This document shows positions 10,103-19,213 of a stretch of DNA of 29,381 nt, in pieces. The notes beneath the pieces are model-generated. The model saw only the letters and a list, made by a program, of their open reading frames with translations, ran no database searches and was not told where the DNA came from. This DNA comes from Chondrus crispus (taxonomy: Eukaryota > Rhodophyta > Florideophyceae > Gigartinales > Gigartinaceae), in the NCBI RefSeq assembly GCF_000350225.1, contig NW_005178550.1, forward strand, positions 1 to 29,381, written 5' to 3'. A program made the position numbers and the translations under genes. Each line of letters begins with the position of its first letter. The stretch's first letter is position 1.

Positions 10103-13100
10103 CTATTGCTTCCTCCTTCGTAGAGCGCCAAAGTCAACAATGCGTTCTTCTCCAGAAAATTGAGATCTAGTTGGCATTATATTTGCAGTGTTGCTTCGCC
10201 TAGAATACTGCGAGTTTGTGTTCGCAACTGTGCTAGGATTTTGGTTTCCGAAAGTTGGTGGTGGAGCATTGTTGGAGAAGCCCGGTGGGCCGTTGCCAGC
10301 TTGCGGTGGTGGGGCAGTACCAGAGAAGCCCGGTGGGGTGTTTCCAGAAAACCCGAGCGGGTGGGACGGGCCAAATCCAGAATGGTGAGAGGCTGGTGGG
10401 CTTGAAGCAAATGGAGACGCCCTTGAGCCGTATAGAGAGGAACCATACAGGTTACGTCCTCGTGGCATGACACGAGTGAAGCCAGGTGGCGTATCCGCGT
10501 TAACTGCTGGTTGTGGCCTGCCAGGCGGTGGATCAAAATCACTATCTTCGTACACATTGGTCGCTAAACGCTTCCGATTTCGTTGGTAAGCTGACGGTTG
10601 GTACAACTCCCGGGCTTGCAATAGCTCCCGAATATCTGAGTGCAGGTTCATGCACGAGGCCTGCAAATTAACCAACTCATGTCGGTTGTATGACATGCGA
10701 TTCGGCTCCGTTGGAAAGATAGCATCACTGTCCCCCAGATCATTATCTTGTTCAGGCCACTCGTTGTCGTCATACCCGAACAACTTCTTTCCGTCTCCGG
10801 TTTGATTGTAGTGCAAGTTGGACCCGCCCTTGTTGCTTCCTGCTTGCATTCTTGCAGCGGCACGACTCTCCCGTATTTTGCGAACAAATGGATGTAATGG
10901 CAGCGGTTGTCTTGAGATCTTGGCCTTGAGACCATATCTTAGGAAATGGGGCTGGTCGATCAAAACGGGGTTCTCAACTGCGTATTTGTATGTACATATG
11001 ACGAGTTGGGGTACTTTGATGGTGAAGTAAGTTAAAAAGTTAACATCAGGATCATTGGAGTCGGTAGAGTCACCGGATGCGCTTGAATTCTGTGGGAGTA
11101 TTGCCTCGGTTCTGTACTTGTCTTCTGGAAGTTTCCCCAAAAGCTTACGAAGTGACGCTGAAAGTTCTGAATAGTGGTTGCGCTTGTTGCGAATAACGCG
11201 TAACAAACCAGACACAGTATTTTCGTAGCCGCGTCCGAGACCCATGAGAAGTTCCATATCCATTCTAACCTGCCAATCACTGCAGTGTTCCCTTGCCAGA
11301 GGATATCTGTCGAAGTTTTCTGTGTACCTTGCTGGGTCGTGCCGTGTGTCGTATAGTCTGTCAGAGATATCTACAAGGAATGATAGCTTTGTTGCATCTG
11401 TCCAAAAGAACGGGTGTTGCAATGCGTCTTCGGCACACGGTCGGTTCCCGGCTACCGGATCAATCATCTTGGAAACAATGTCAGTGGCTTCTGGTAACTG
11501 CAGGGCCTCAAGAGCTTCCAAAGAGGGCTTCCCAGCTGCGATATTGCCGTCGCGTCCAAAAATGGCATTCCCGAATGGATGGTTTCCTCCCGTAAGAACG
11601 AAAGAAACAATGCATCCAGCAGCAAAAACATCTACTGCCTTTGTCTGACGACCGCCACTGAGGACCTCCGGCGCTCTCCACCCTGTCGTCCCAACACCAC
11701 CGCCAGCATTAGTAACAGCAGTATAACTGGAACGATTTGCGGCAAGCCTCAAGGCAAGGCCAACATCGGCCAGCTTGACATCTCCACCTATCCCGTCAGA
11801 TCTTGTAATGAGCACGTTTTGAGGTTTGACATCTCTGTGAACCACACCTAAGCGATGGAGATCCGCTAGTCCCTGCAAGAGTTGTCTGAGTGCGCGACTG
11901 GTATACGCGGGAGGGGGCCCTCCAATATAAAGAGGTGCAGGCACAGGCGGTCCCCGTTGTGTCACACGTTCAGCAAGAGATGCTGCACAGAGTTCAAGAG
12001 CCAAGTAGATAAACTCTGAGTCTTCCTCCATTGCGAAATAACGAACGACATGCGGCGACTTTTCGTCCAGTTCAACCAGCAAAGAAATCTCCTTGCGGGC
12101 TGATTCGAAGAACTGCCGCAACAGACGCTTGACGGCAACTTTCCGTCCTCCTGGCATCATTTCCCCCTCATACACAACCGTTCCGTGCGATCCAACGCCA
12201 AGAACCTTTGCGGAGATTTTTAAGCATCCCAACGACATCCAGCCCGATTGCGTTCGATTCGAGTTGAAACCACCACCGTTCACACTACCAGAGCTACCCG
12301 TCGAGGACTCTATGGGCTGCTCAAACTCTCGCATGAGATCCTGTCGATTAGCAATTCCTCCGTCATCTGTGCGACCAATCTGAAGACCTCTCGTGTCCTC
12401 GTCGTCCATATCTTCATCCAGGTCCGTGTCGGAACCGTCGCGGTCCTTTCCTGTAGGCTGACTTCCCAATGCTCCCGTAGCCGCTTGCTCATCAGACACG
12501 CCTCTATCCTTCCTTCTGCGCACTTTCTTCCGCCGCGCGTCGCGCCTGCGCGGCCTGCTCCCGAGCTTGTACCCGACGATCCCAACGACAAGCAGGGCAA
12601 GGAAAGCAAGGCCCGCGTCGCGAGACGTAACAACAAGCGTGACATCCTTCGGGCGCGTGCCCCTTTCCGAGCGCCTCGGCCTCGGCAAGCGGCCTAGCCC
12701 TAGAAGACGGTCCGTGCTCGACAGCGACGACAAGTCGCGGTCATTCGAAATGCGGTACCTTTGGACTCTCTTCCGCGAGTTTCCTCCCGACGCGATCTCC
12801 TCGGCCTCACTGAACATGGGCATTGTGCCGTCGGCATCAGCGTCGGGCGCGGCCAGCATAGCGTACATATAGCCGCCCTCTCTGGCGACAATGACGTCCC
12901 TCCGCTGGCGCGGTGGGTCGTCATCGTCACTGCCATCGGCCAAAGCCAGCAAGGCGTTCTCCGCATCCTCCCCCCTTCCAATGGCCTCGGCCTCCCTCTG
13001 GGACTTTGCAATGCGCACGCCGCCCAAGCCATGGGCCTCAACGACCGGGGTGGATATGTCCTTGGACCAGAGGACCTCGCCCGTGGACAAGCTCTTCACG

Positions 13101-13374
13101 AACACGCGGTCGCGAGCCGTGGTCATGTACGCGACGTAGGCATCCTCATTGGCGTCGGCGGTCGCCAGACAGCGGCCGTGCTCGAGGAAGGACGGATTGG
13201 TGTGCACCAGCGAGGCGTTCGCAAGCTCCTTCCCCGTGACGGTATCCAAGACGCGGACGCCGACCGAAGTCCTCGACAGGACGATGACGTGCTCCGACAA
13301 GCTGGGCAGTATCGGGCCGTCGACGGAGTTGTGGGCAAAGCTGAGCTCGCGCAGCAGCCTGCCGGTCCTCAAGT
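10103..13374 (-). CDS. IRE1: IRE1-type ER stress sensor kinase/endoribonuclease, 5' end lost in assembly gap
   Basis: The 1090 visible codons give, in order: part of a beta-propeller-like lumenal domain with PQQ-type turns (DTVTGKEL at 43, LSTGEVLW at 95); a transmembrane helix at 254-270; a basic then acidic linker; a kinase at 385-656 (glycine loop LGVGSHG, Lys415, HRD 512-514 with Asn519, APE-type WRAPEVL); and a KEN ribonuclease domain at about 657-810. The RNase core RNKRNHY (728-734) keeps the Asn and the catalytic His733; Tyr716 is the likely partner. In the family, lumenal unfolded-protein sensing drives oligomerisation and non-conventional mRNA splicing or decay. Oddities are Val537 where DFG has Phe (DVG), a Ser/Asp-rich insert of about 22 residues in KEN at 755-777, and a tail of about 280 residues with PPGF repeats. 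IRE1 normally ends just after KEN. The start codon and signal peptide lie in or beyond the gap. Confidence 0.93.
10277..10531 (-). repeat. PPGF-motif region of the IRE1 tail
   Basis: Within the IRE1 C-terminal extension the motif PPGF occurs at residues 962, 1013 and 1029 (numbered from the gap edge), with a related PPPGR at 948 and a PLGF at 1005. The surroundings are rich in Pro, Gly, Ser and Asn and probably disordered. PPG followed by a hydrophobic residue is the known ligand type of Smy2/GIGYF-class GYF domains. Confidence 0.7.
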
Positions 13375-13862
13375 NNNNNNNNNNNNNNNNNNNNNNNNNN
13401 NNNNNNNNNNNNNNNNNNNNNNNNNNNNNNNNNNNNNNNNNNNNNNNNNNNNNNNNNNNNNNNNNNNNNNNNNNNNNNNNNNNNNNNNNNNNNNNNNNNN
13501 NNNNNNNNNNNNNNNNNNNNNNNNNNNNNNNNNNNNNNNNNNNNNNNNNNNNNNNNNNNNNNNNNNNNNNNNNNNNNNNNNNNNNNNNNNNNNNNNNNNN
13601 NNNNNNNNNNNNNNNNNNNNNNNNNNNNNNNNNNNNNNNNNNNNNNNNNNNNNNNNNNNNNNNNNNNNNNNNNNNNNNNNNNNNNNNNNNNNNNNNNNNN
13701 NNNNNNNNNNNNNNNNNNNNNNNNNNNNNNNNNNNNNNNNNNNNNNNNNNNNNNNNNNNNNNNNNNNNNNNNNNNNNNNNNNNNNNNNNNNNNNNNNNNN
13801 NNNNNNNNNNNNNNNNNNNNNNNNNNNNNNNNNNNNNNNNNNNNNNNNNNNNNNNNNNNNNN
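13375..13862. other. Assembly gap (488 Ns)
   Basis: All bases are N. The right edge is a run of 14 G residues (13871-13884) preceded by TTTGTTTT, a likely cause of the break. The gap removes the N-terminus of IRE1, and the true length may differ from 488. Confidence 0.99.
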
Positions 13863-14290
13863 TTTGTTTTGGGGGGGGGGGGGGTCGGCTTGGGGAGAGG
13901 AGGAGGGAGACGAAGTGGCGTGGTGCCGACATGGGTTTCTTAGTTCACCCTGCGAGGGGAGGGATTTGTTTGAACGAGGCGATGAATGAGTGGTAGAGAC
14001 GACACGTGTACACGGCTCGAAAGCTACAGGTGTGTGGCGGTGGTTGGGTGTACGGGAGAGTGCGAGATTTTGGATCAAGTTGATTGGCGTATATACACGT
14101 GTACACACGCTGAGTTTCACGATTGACATGACATGACATGAGCATGTACTGTATCTCCTCCCAGTGGTACGCGTCCTCGAGCTACCTCAATCTTCAACGC
14201 GAGCAAGCTCCAGCTCGGCAAGCTCCAGCTCGGCCACCGTGCGTCGCGCCCGTTCTCCCCCACTCTCCCCGTTTACGTGTAGGCGCGCCT
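13863..14290. other. Region between the IRE1 gap and the SufS 3' end
   Basis: This probably holds the IRE1 leader or signal-peptide region and promoter, and the SufS terminator region. It contains a 14-G run at 13871-13884, a short (ACATG)n repeat at about 14126-14141, and two tandem copies of GCAAGCTCCAGCTCG at 14203-14232. No independent gene is seen. Confidence 0.45.
14203..14232. repeat. Two-copy 15-bp tandem repeat
   Basis: GCAAGCTCCAGCTCG occurs twice head to tail just downstream of the SufS stop codon. No function is indicated. Confidence 0.8.
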
Positions 14291-15658
14291 TCATGTCGCC
14301 GCCGTCAGTGTCCCGCCCAGCAGCGCCACCGCCTCCTTGAGCGCCTCGATAAATACGTCCACCTCCTCCCTCGTGTTATAAACGTACAAGCTCGCCCTCG
14401 CCGACGACGCGACGCCCAGTTCGCGATGCAGCGGCTGCGCGCAGTGGTGCCCGGAGCGCACGGCGACGCCCTCCAAGTCGAGCATAGTCGCCAAGTCGCT
14501 GCTGTGCACGCCGTCGACGTTGAACGCGCACAGGGCTGCGCGCGGGCCGCGCGGCCCGTACACGCGCACCTCCTTCAACGCTGTCAGCCGCTCGTACAGG
14601 TACTCGGCAAGCTCCGTCTCGTATGCGTGCACGCGCTCCATGCCGAGCCCCTGTAGGTACTCGATGGCGGCGCCGAAGGCGACGATCTCGCCGATCGCGG
14701 GCGTGCCGGCCTCGAACTTGTGCGGCAGCTCGGCGTACGTCGAGTGGTCCAGAAAGACGTCGGCGATCATCTCGCCGCCGCCCATGTACGGGGGCATCTG
14801 CTCCAGCAGGGCCCTCCTCCCCCACAGGAAGCCGACGCCGGTCGGGCCGCACATCTTGTGCGCCGACGCGACGAAGAAGTCGCACCCGATGGCGCCCACG
14901 TCCACGGGCATGTGCGGCACGGACTGGCACGCGTCCACGAGGACGATGGCGCCGGCCGCGTGGGCCGCGCGCGCGATCTCGGCGACCGGGTTGATGCACG
15001 CGAGCACGTTGGACACGTGCGAGCACGCGACCAGCTTGACGTTGCCCTCGGCCAGGATGCGGTCGAGCGCGGCGAGATCGTACTGCTCGTCGGACGTGAG
15101 CGGGACGGGGACGACCTCCGCGCCGACCTGGGCGGCAACCATCTGCCACGGGACGAGGTTTGCGTGGTGCTCCATGACGGACACGACGATGCGGTCGCCG
15201 CGGCGGAGGTTGGCGGCGCCCCACGCCGCGGCGACCAGGTTGATGCTCTCGGTGGCGTTGCGCGTGAAGACGACCTCGTCGCGCGACGGGGCGCGGATCA
15301 GGTCCGCCACCAGGTCGCGCGTGCGCTCGTACGCGTCCGTGGCGCGCGCGGCGAGTGTGTGCGCGCCGCGGTGGACGTTGGAGTTGAGGCTGTCGTAGTA
15401 GCCCGTGAGCGCGTCAATGACGACGAGCGGCTTTTGAGAGGTGGCCGCAGAGTCCAGGTAGACCAGCGGGCGGTCGTTGACCTGCTGCGCGAGGATGGGG
15501 AAGTCGTCGCGGTTGACGAGGCATCCGGGAGACTGGATGGCGGTGCGTGCGAATACAGTGGCTTTTCGTTTCGCCGTTCCCCGCGGGGCGATGGAGGCTC
15601 GGTTCCGCTGGTGCCCCGGTAGCGCGGCCGGAGGAAGGAAGGCGACGTCGGCCACCAT
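14291..15658 (-). CDS. SUFS: SufS-type cysteine desulfurase, plastid-targeted
   Basis: This PLP enzyme takes sulfur from cysteine as a persulfide and feeds the plastid SUF system for Fe-S clusters, normally with SufE as activator. The 455-residue product has a leader of about 48 residues ([15 protein letters not shown], rich in Arg and Ala) and then a complete group II cysteine desulfurase. Landmarks are [21 protein letters not shown], phosphate-binding NATES (134-138), the PLP-stacking EHHANLVPW (163-171), Asp242 and Gln245, Schiff-base Lys268 in SAHKMCGP, Thr319 in FEAGTP, and catalytic Cys406 in RSGHHCAQP. The gene is very GC-rich, which leaves long meaningless frames on the other strand. 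It diverges from the signal peptide peptidase gene and lies downstream of nothing operon-like. All catalytic residues are present, so the call is very secure; plastid location is inferred from family and leader. Confidence 0.96.
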   Translation of the reverse strand: MVADVAFLPPAALPGHQRNRASIAPRGTAKRKATVFARTAIQSPGCLVNRDDFPILAQQVNDRPLVYLDSAATSQKPLVVIDALTGYYDSLNSNVHRGAHTLAARATDAYERTRDLVADLIRAPSRDEVVFTRNATESINLVAAAWGAANLRRGDRIVVSVMEHHANLVPWQMVAAQVGAEVVPVPLTSDEQYDLAALDRILAEGNVKLVACSHVSNVLACINPVAEIARAAHAAGAIVLVDACQSVPHMPVDVGAIGCDFFVASAHKMCGPTGVGFLWGRRALLEQMPPYMGGGEMIADVFLDHSTYAELPHKFEAGTPAIGEIVAFGAAIEYLQGLGMERVHAYETELAEYLYERLTALKEVRVYGPRGPRAALCAFNVDGVHSSDLATMLDLEGVAVRSGHHCAQPLHRELGVASSARASLYVYNTREEVDVFIEALKEAVALLGGTLTAAT

Positions 15659-16916
15659 GAGATTTGTGAGTTGTTATCCTCAACCCGCGCTCGGTGCCGC
15701 TCGATGAAGAACAAGGCCTTTGTGAAGCGTGGAGTGTTGAACAAAAAAGGAGAGGTAATCTTCCCTCGTTGGGAGAGCTTCTAGATTTTGACGCTGGCAC
15801 TATATGGAATACAAGAGGTACGGGTACCAAGGGTAGTGTCGAAGGTACCGTGTCATCCGTTATCTCCCGAATTGGTGGTTGTGGTGCACAGGTGGCCAGC
15901 AATTCCACGGGGCAACTTAGAGCCTTGTACAGTATGATACGACATGAGCACATTTCCAGTTTTTTCTTTTTTTTCGGGTTCTCCCTGGTTGTTACAATTC
16001 TCAATAAATTGGTTTAACCTAATAGGTGTACCTTATCATACTGAATACTGCACCTTACATCTTTCTTTGATCCAGTTTTTGTAGTACCCTTGGGGGTACG
16101 GTATTGCGCTGAATCCAGTCTCCTGTGCAAGGGAGCAAAATTGTTTCACTCAGTTGTTCGAGTATCCCGGCAAGGGATGCCCTTTGTTTTCCCCCAATTT
16201 GAACGATTGAAATCTGTAGTATGCGTTCGTATCCGCCTCTGTAATAGCCTTTGATACAGTAAATAAGTAGGGTGCTAGAATGACCAGCTCTTGAGAGCAC
16301 ATACCCCAGGACATGAAGAAATATTCATCTTGCCAGAGTATTGTATTCCGCCCAGATGGAAACCGGGACCGCAACTGGGGTAGCTTTTCGCATCAAGTTT
16401 TCGCATCAAGTTTTCGCATCAAGTTTTCGCATCAAGTTTTCGCATCATTGCCGCGCCAAATACCATACTTATTGCTTTCTCCGTTGCCTTGAATGTAGCA
16501 ATTGCTCCGTAAGAACATCTCTGCTAGCCGCGACCAAACACCGGGTGACACACTGATGCCCAAGATACAATTCCCAAGATATCAAGTCTACAAATTCTCT
16601 GCGTTTTCATTTGCCCACTTGCCATACATTGATTGGATTCAATACAGCACGGAGGCGGAATGGAGATCTTGACACGCAGCGCAACTCCGCGCTCATGTCC
16701 GCTATCCATAGCCTCTTTCGAGATCGGCCCCGCCATCGACCATCCTGCTCTCCACGGGACCCGGCCGTCGGCACCTCGTCTCACACAGTCAACGCCATCA
16801 ACAAAATCACCTGCATCACCCCTGTTCCCACCCCTGTTCCCGCCCGCTATCCCATTCCCACACCACCACCTCAGCCTCCCACTCGCACCCAAACTTCCAC
16901 CGTCCGAAGCCCCACC
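15659..16916. other. Divergent intergenic region between SufS and the signal peptide peptidase gene
   Basis: This 1.26-kb stretch should hold both promoters. It contains a T-rich run at about 15960-15974, a hairpin GTACCC-TTGG-GGGTAC at 16084-16099, and a 13-bp tandem array at 16385-16447. The 306 bases before 16917 are in frame with the protease but are probably leader. No other gene can be supported; the minus-strand frame at 16150-16374 has no recognisable match. Confidence 0.4.
16385..16447. repeat. 13-bp tandem repeat array (4.8 copies)
   Basis: The unit TTTTCGCATCAAG is repeated perfectly four times, followed by an 11-base partial copy. It lies in the region shared by the divergent SufS and signal peptide peptidase genes, about 730 and 470 bp from their starts. 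Confidence 0.95.
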
Positions 16917-18245
16917 ATGTATGCAGCACGCCCACGTCCAGTGGCATGGCTTGCGTCCCATCCGCTCACCTCCACTTCCATTCTCCCCAGCCCCGCCCCA
17001 ACCTCTTTCACCTCCGCGAGACTCCCCCACCGTCTTCGTCACGTCGCGCGCCGCCCTCGCCACCCAACCATCCGTCGCCGCGACACCCCCCATGCCACCG
17101 GCCTGTCGCCCTCGTCAGGACCCGACCGTCCGCCAGGCGCCCCGCCCCCCTCACCCGCTAACGATCCACGCGGAATCAACGGCACCTTACCCTTCTACGT
17201 TGCCCTTGTCGCCGCCCAGGCCCTCCCGTTCATCTTCCCCCACTCGGGCGTCGCCGGAGACTTGACCTACTTCACCACCACCGCCGTCGCCGCCTTGATC
17301 ATCGGCTGCCGCCGCGCCCCGTTGGAGCCCTTTCAGTCCCAGCCCATTTCAAAGACACAGGCTATCGCCGCCCCTTTTGCAGCCTCCACCTTTTTGTTTG
17401 GAAGTTACCTGCTTTTGAAGTACACCACCGTCAACATCGGCGCCATATTCAATGGCCTCACCACTTTTGCGGGCACACTCTGTCTGAAGGAAGCCTTGGA
17501 CCCCGTGTTTCATTCTGCCTTGTCCTTGGCCGGCCTGCAGGACCTCGTCCTGTGGCAACAGAACAGTCCACTGCCGACTGCGGAAGGTGACAACATTGAG
17601 CCCGCCCGCCTATCTTTGGGCCCCGCGTTGGCATCCGTTGCGGCCATCGCCACTACCGTCGCGTACTTGTCGCACGTCGAGCCCACGTTTGTGTTCTCGA
17701 ACATGATTGCGCTTGGCATTTGTGCGAGGGTAGTCAGCCTCGTTCGACCAGACTCGTTTGTTGTGGCAGCCGGCCTGCTCTGCGGGCTCTTCTTTTACGA
17801 CATCTTTTGGGTGTTCGGGTCGGAGGTGATGGTTTCCGTCGCCACCCAGATTGATTCGCCGGGCAAGCTGCTGTTTCCGCGGGACGTTGCAGATGTTGCG
17901 AGCTCGACAGTCAAGTACCCGTACGCCATCTTGGGGCTTGGAGATGTTTGCATTCCTGGAATCTTCGTGAGCCTGGCGCAAGCTATGGATTCCGCGCTAG
18001 TGCAGGTCAAAAAGGGAGCGAGCGAAGGGGATAGCCCGTATTTCGTTGCGGCTGTCGCGGCGTATGGGGCGGGGTTGTTGAGCTGCTTTGTTGCAAATCT
18101 CACGACGCATGTGGCGCAGCCGGCGCTGCTCTACCTCGTCCCAGCTCTTATACTCAGTAGTTTGGGGATGGGTAGCGCCAGAGGGGAACTCAATGAAGTC
18201 ATTGGGTTTAAGGTGAAAACAGGAGCAGAGGAAACGCAAGAATAG
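16917..18245 (+). CDS. SPP: Signal peptide peptidase (A22B intramembrane aspartyl protease) with long N-terminal leader
   Basis: The product (442 residues from ATG 16917) is a multipass protease that cuts transmembrane helices such as remnant signal peptides. The active-site motifs are FFYDIFWVFG (Asp295), LGLGDVCIPGIF (Asp343) and QPALLYLVPA (PAL at 402-404), with the SPP-type segment KLLFPRDV before GxGD. These are closer to SPP than to SPPL2. At least seven hydrophobic segments are visible. The first about 85 residues are unusual: rich in Arg, Ser, Pro and His without acidic residues in the first half, like a plastid or mitochondrial leader. An N-glycosylation sequon (NGT, residue 88) precedes the first helix, which would suit the ER instead. 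I chose this ATG for its CCACC context; an earlier in-frame ATG lies at 16695. The function is secure, the location is not. Confidence 0.92.
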   Translation: MYAARPRPVAWLASHPLTSTSILPSPAPTSFTSARLPHRLRHVARRPRHPTIRRRDTPHATGLSPSSGPDRPPGAPPPSPANDPRGINGTLPFYVALVAAQALPFIFPHSGVAGDLTYFTTTAVAALIIGCRRAPLEPFQSQPISKTQAIAAPFAASTFLFGSYLLLKYTTVNIGAIFNGLTTFAGTLCLKEALDPVFHSALSLAGLQDLVLWQQNSPLPTAEGDNIEPARLSLGPALASVAAIATTVAYLSHVEPTFVFSNMIALGICARVVSLVRPDSFVVAAGLLCGLFFYDIFWVFGSEVMVSVATQIDSPGKLLFPRDVADVASSTVKYPYAILGLGDVCIPGIFVSLAQAMDSALVQVKKGASEGDSPYFVAAVAAYGAGLLSCFVANLTTHVAQPALLYLVPALILSSLGMGSARGELNEVIGFKVKTGAEETQE

Positions 18246-19213
18246 ATGACGCCGCATGGAGATGTGGTGCTAACGACTATAGACCAGTTCGAGTCACATA
18301 TGGAACACCTCTCACACAATGCAACTATACTGGGTGTCATCGGGCTCATGGAAGATACGGCACGGTGACCCATGGGGATTTTTCACGAGCTTCCTGACGT
18401 ACACTAATATTCGTAGTGGGCTCTTCTGTAGTTTTGATGCCGACTTCCTATTTTGTCGAACAGTCACTTCTGCGGCATTCGTTCGGCATATCCCAAGTGC
18501 TTTTCTACCACAGCTTCGAAGACGAACTACTTCCGCCAGGCACCATTTCCCCAGTTCGCCTCCTGTTTCGGATAGAAACGCACAGTTCGCTCTCCCTTGC
18601 TGCTTCGGATCACGATCCACACGAGTGAAGAGTGAGGGTTGATAATCCGACCCCTACAGTTTCCCGTACCGTATTGGATAATCCGAACAGGAAGGAAAAG
18701 CGACGCAGTGTAAAAAAAAATGGGACAGCTTGCCATTACAATAGACCGGATTTAAATTATTCCCGCCAATTGCAGTCTGGACATATCTTTTGCAACTGAC
18801 AAGCGCATCGCCTCCATTTAGCAGGCTACTTCCGATACGTACATAAGGTAAAAGGGACAATTCCATTTGCGAACACTGTAGAGACACTTTAACGCTGTCA
18901 CTACGCTGAACAGGCTTCGGAGCATTGCTATCTCCTAATCGGCGAAGCACGCGAGCGCATGAACGAAGAAGACTTGTGGCAAAGGGAGCCCTGCGCTTCT
19001 GAGGTTGTTGTGCTCCTTGTTCAGTAAAGGCGGCAGAATCACTGCTACGCACAAGTCGGTACGCAAGTTTAGCAGACCTGCACAAATGTCGAGGTCTTGT
19101 GTTTTTTCTCCTTTCGTTGGACAAGAAAGTATCGCCCAGCGAGCAAGAACCGCAAGCACTTGAGCAAGAATTTATCGCGCCGCGTTTGAGCGCCCTTCTT
19201 TCCGCTCTTGCCG
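18246..19213. other. Intergenic region with pogo-terminus-like motifs
   Basis: No gene is supported. Two copies of GATAATCCGA lie at 18641-18650 and 18677-18686, around a TA-CAGT at 18655-18660. Such motifs occur at the ends of pogo-type elements, but no matching opposite end was found. The last few hundred bases presumably contain the promoter of the downstream gamma-tubulin complex gene. Confidence 0.35.

Noticed and set aside
14720..15622. 300-codon plus-strand frame opposite SufS
   Set aside because: It is the antisense of a very GC-rich gene with a complete set of catalytic motifs; the Arg/Asp/Gly/Val-rich translation is an artefact.
18280..18300. tRNA-like T-loop (GTTCGAGTC)
   Set aside because: The flanking five-base arms do not pair, and no anticodon or acceptor stem can be drawn.
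18641..18690. Second pogo-like element end (two GATAATCCGA motifs around TA-CAGT)
   Set aside because: No matching inverted end with flanking TA was found within about 600 bp; the nearest ACTGTA (about 18873) does not pair beyond a few bases.
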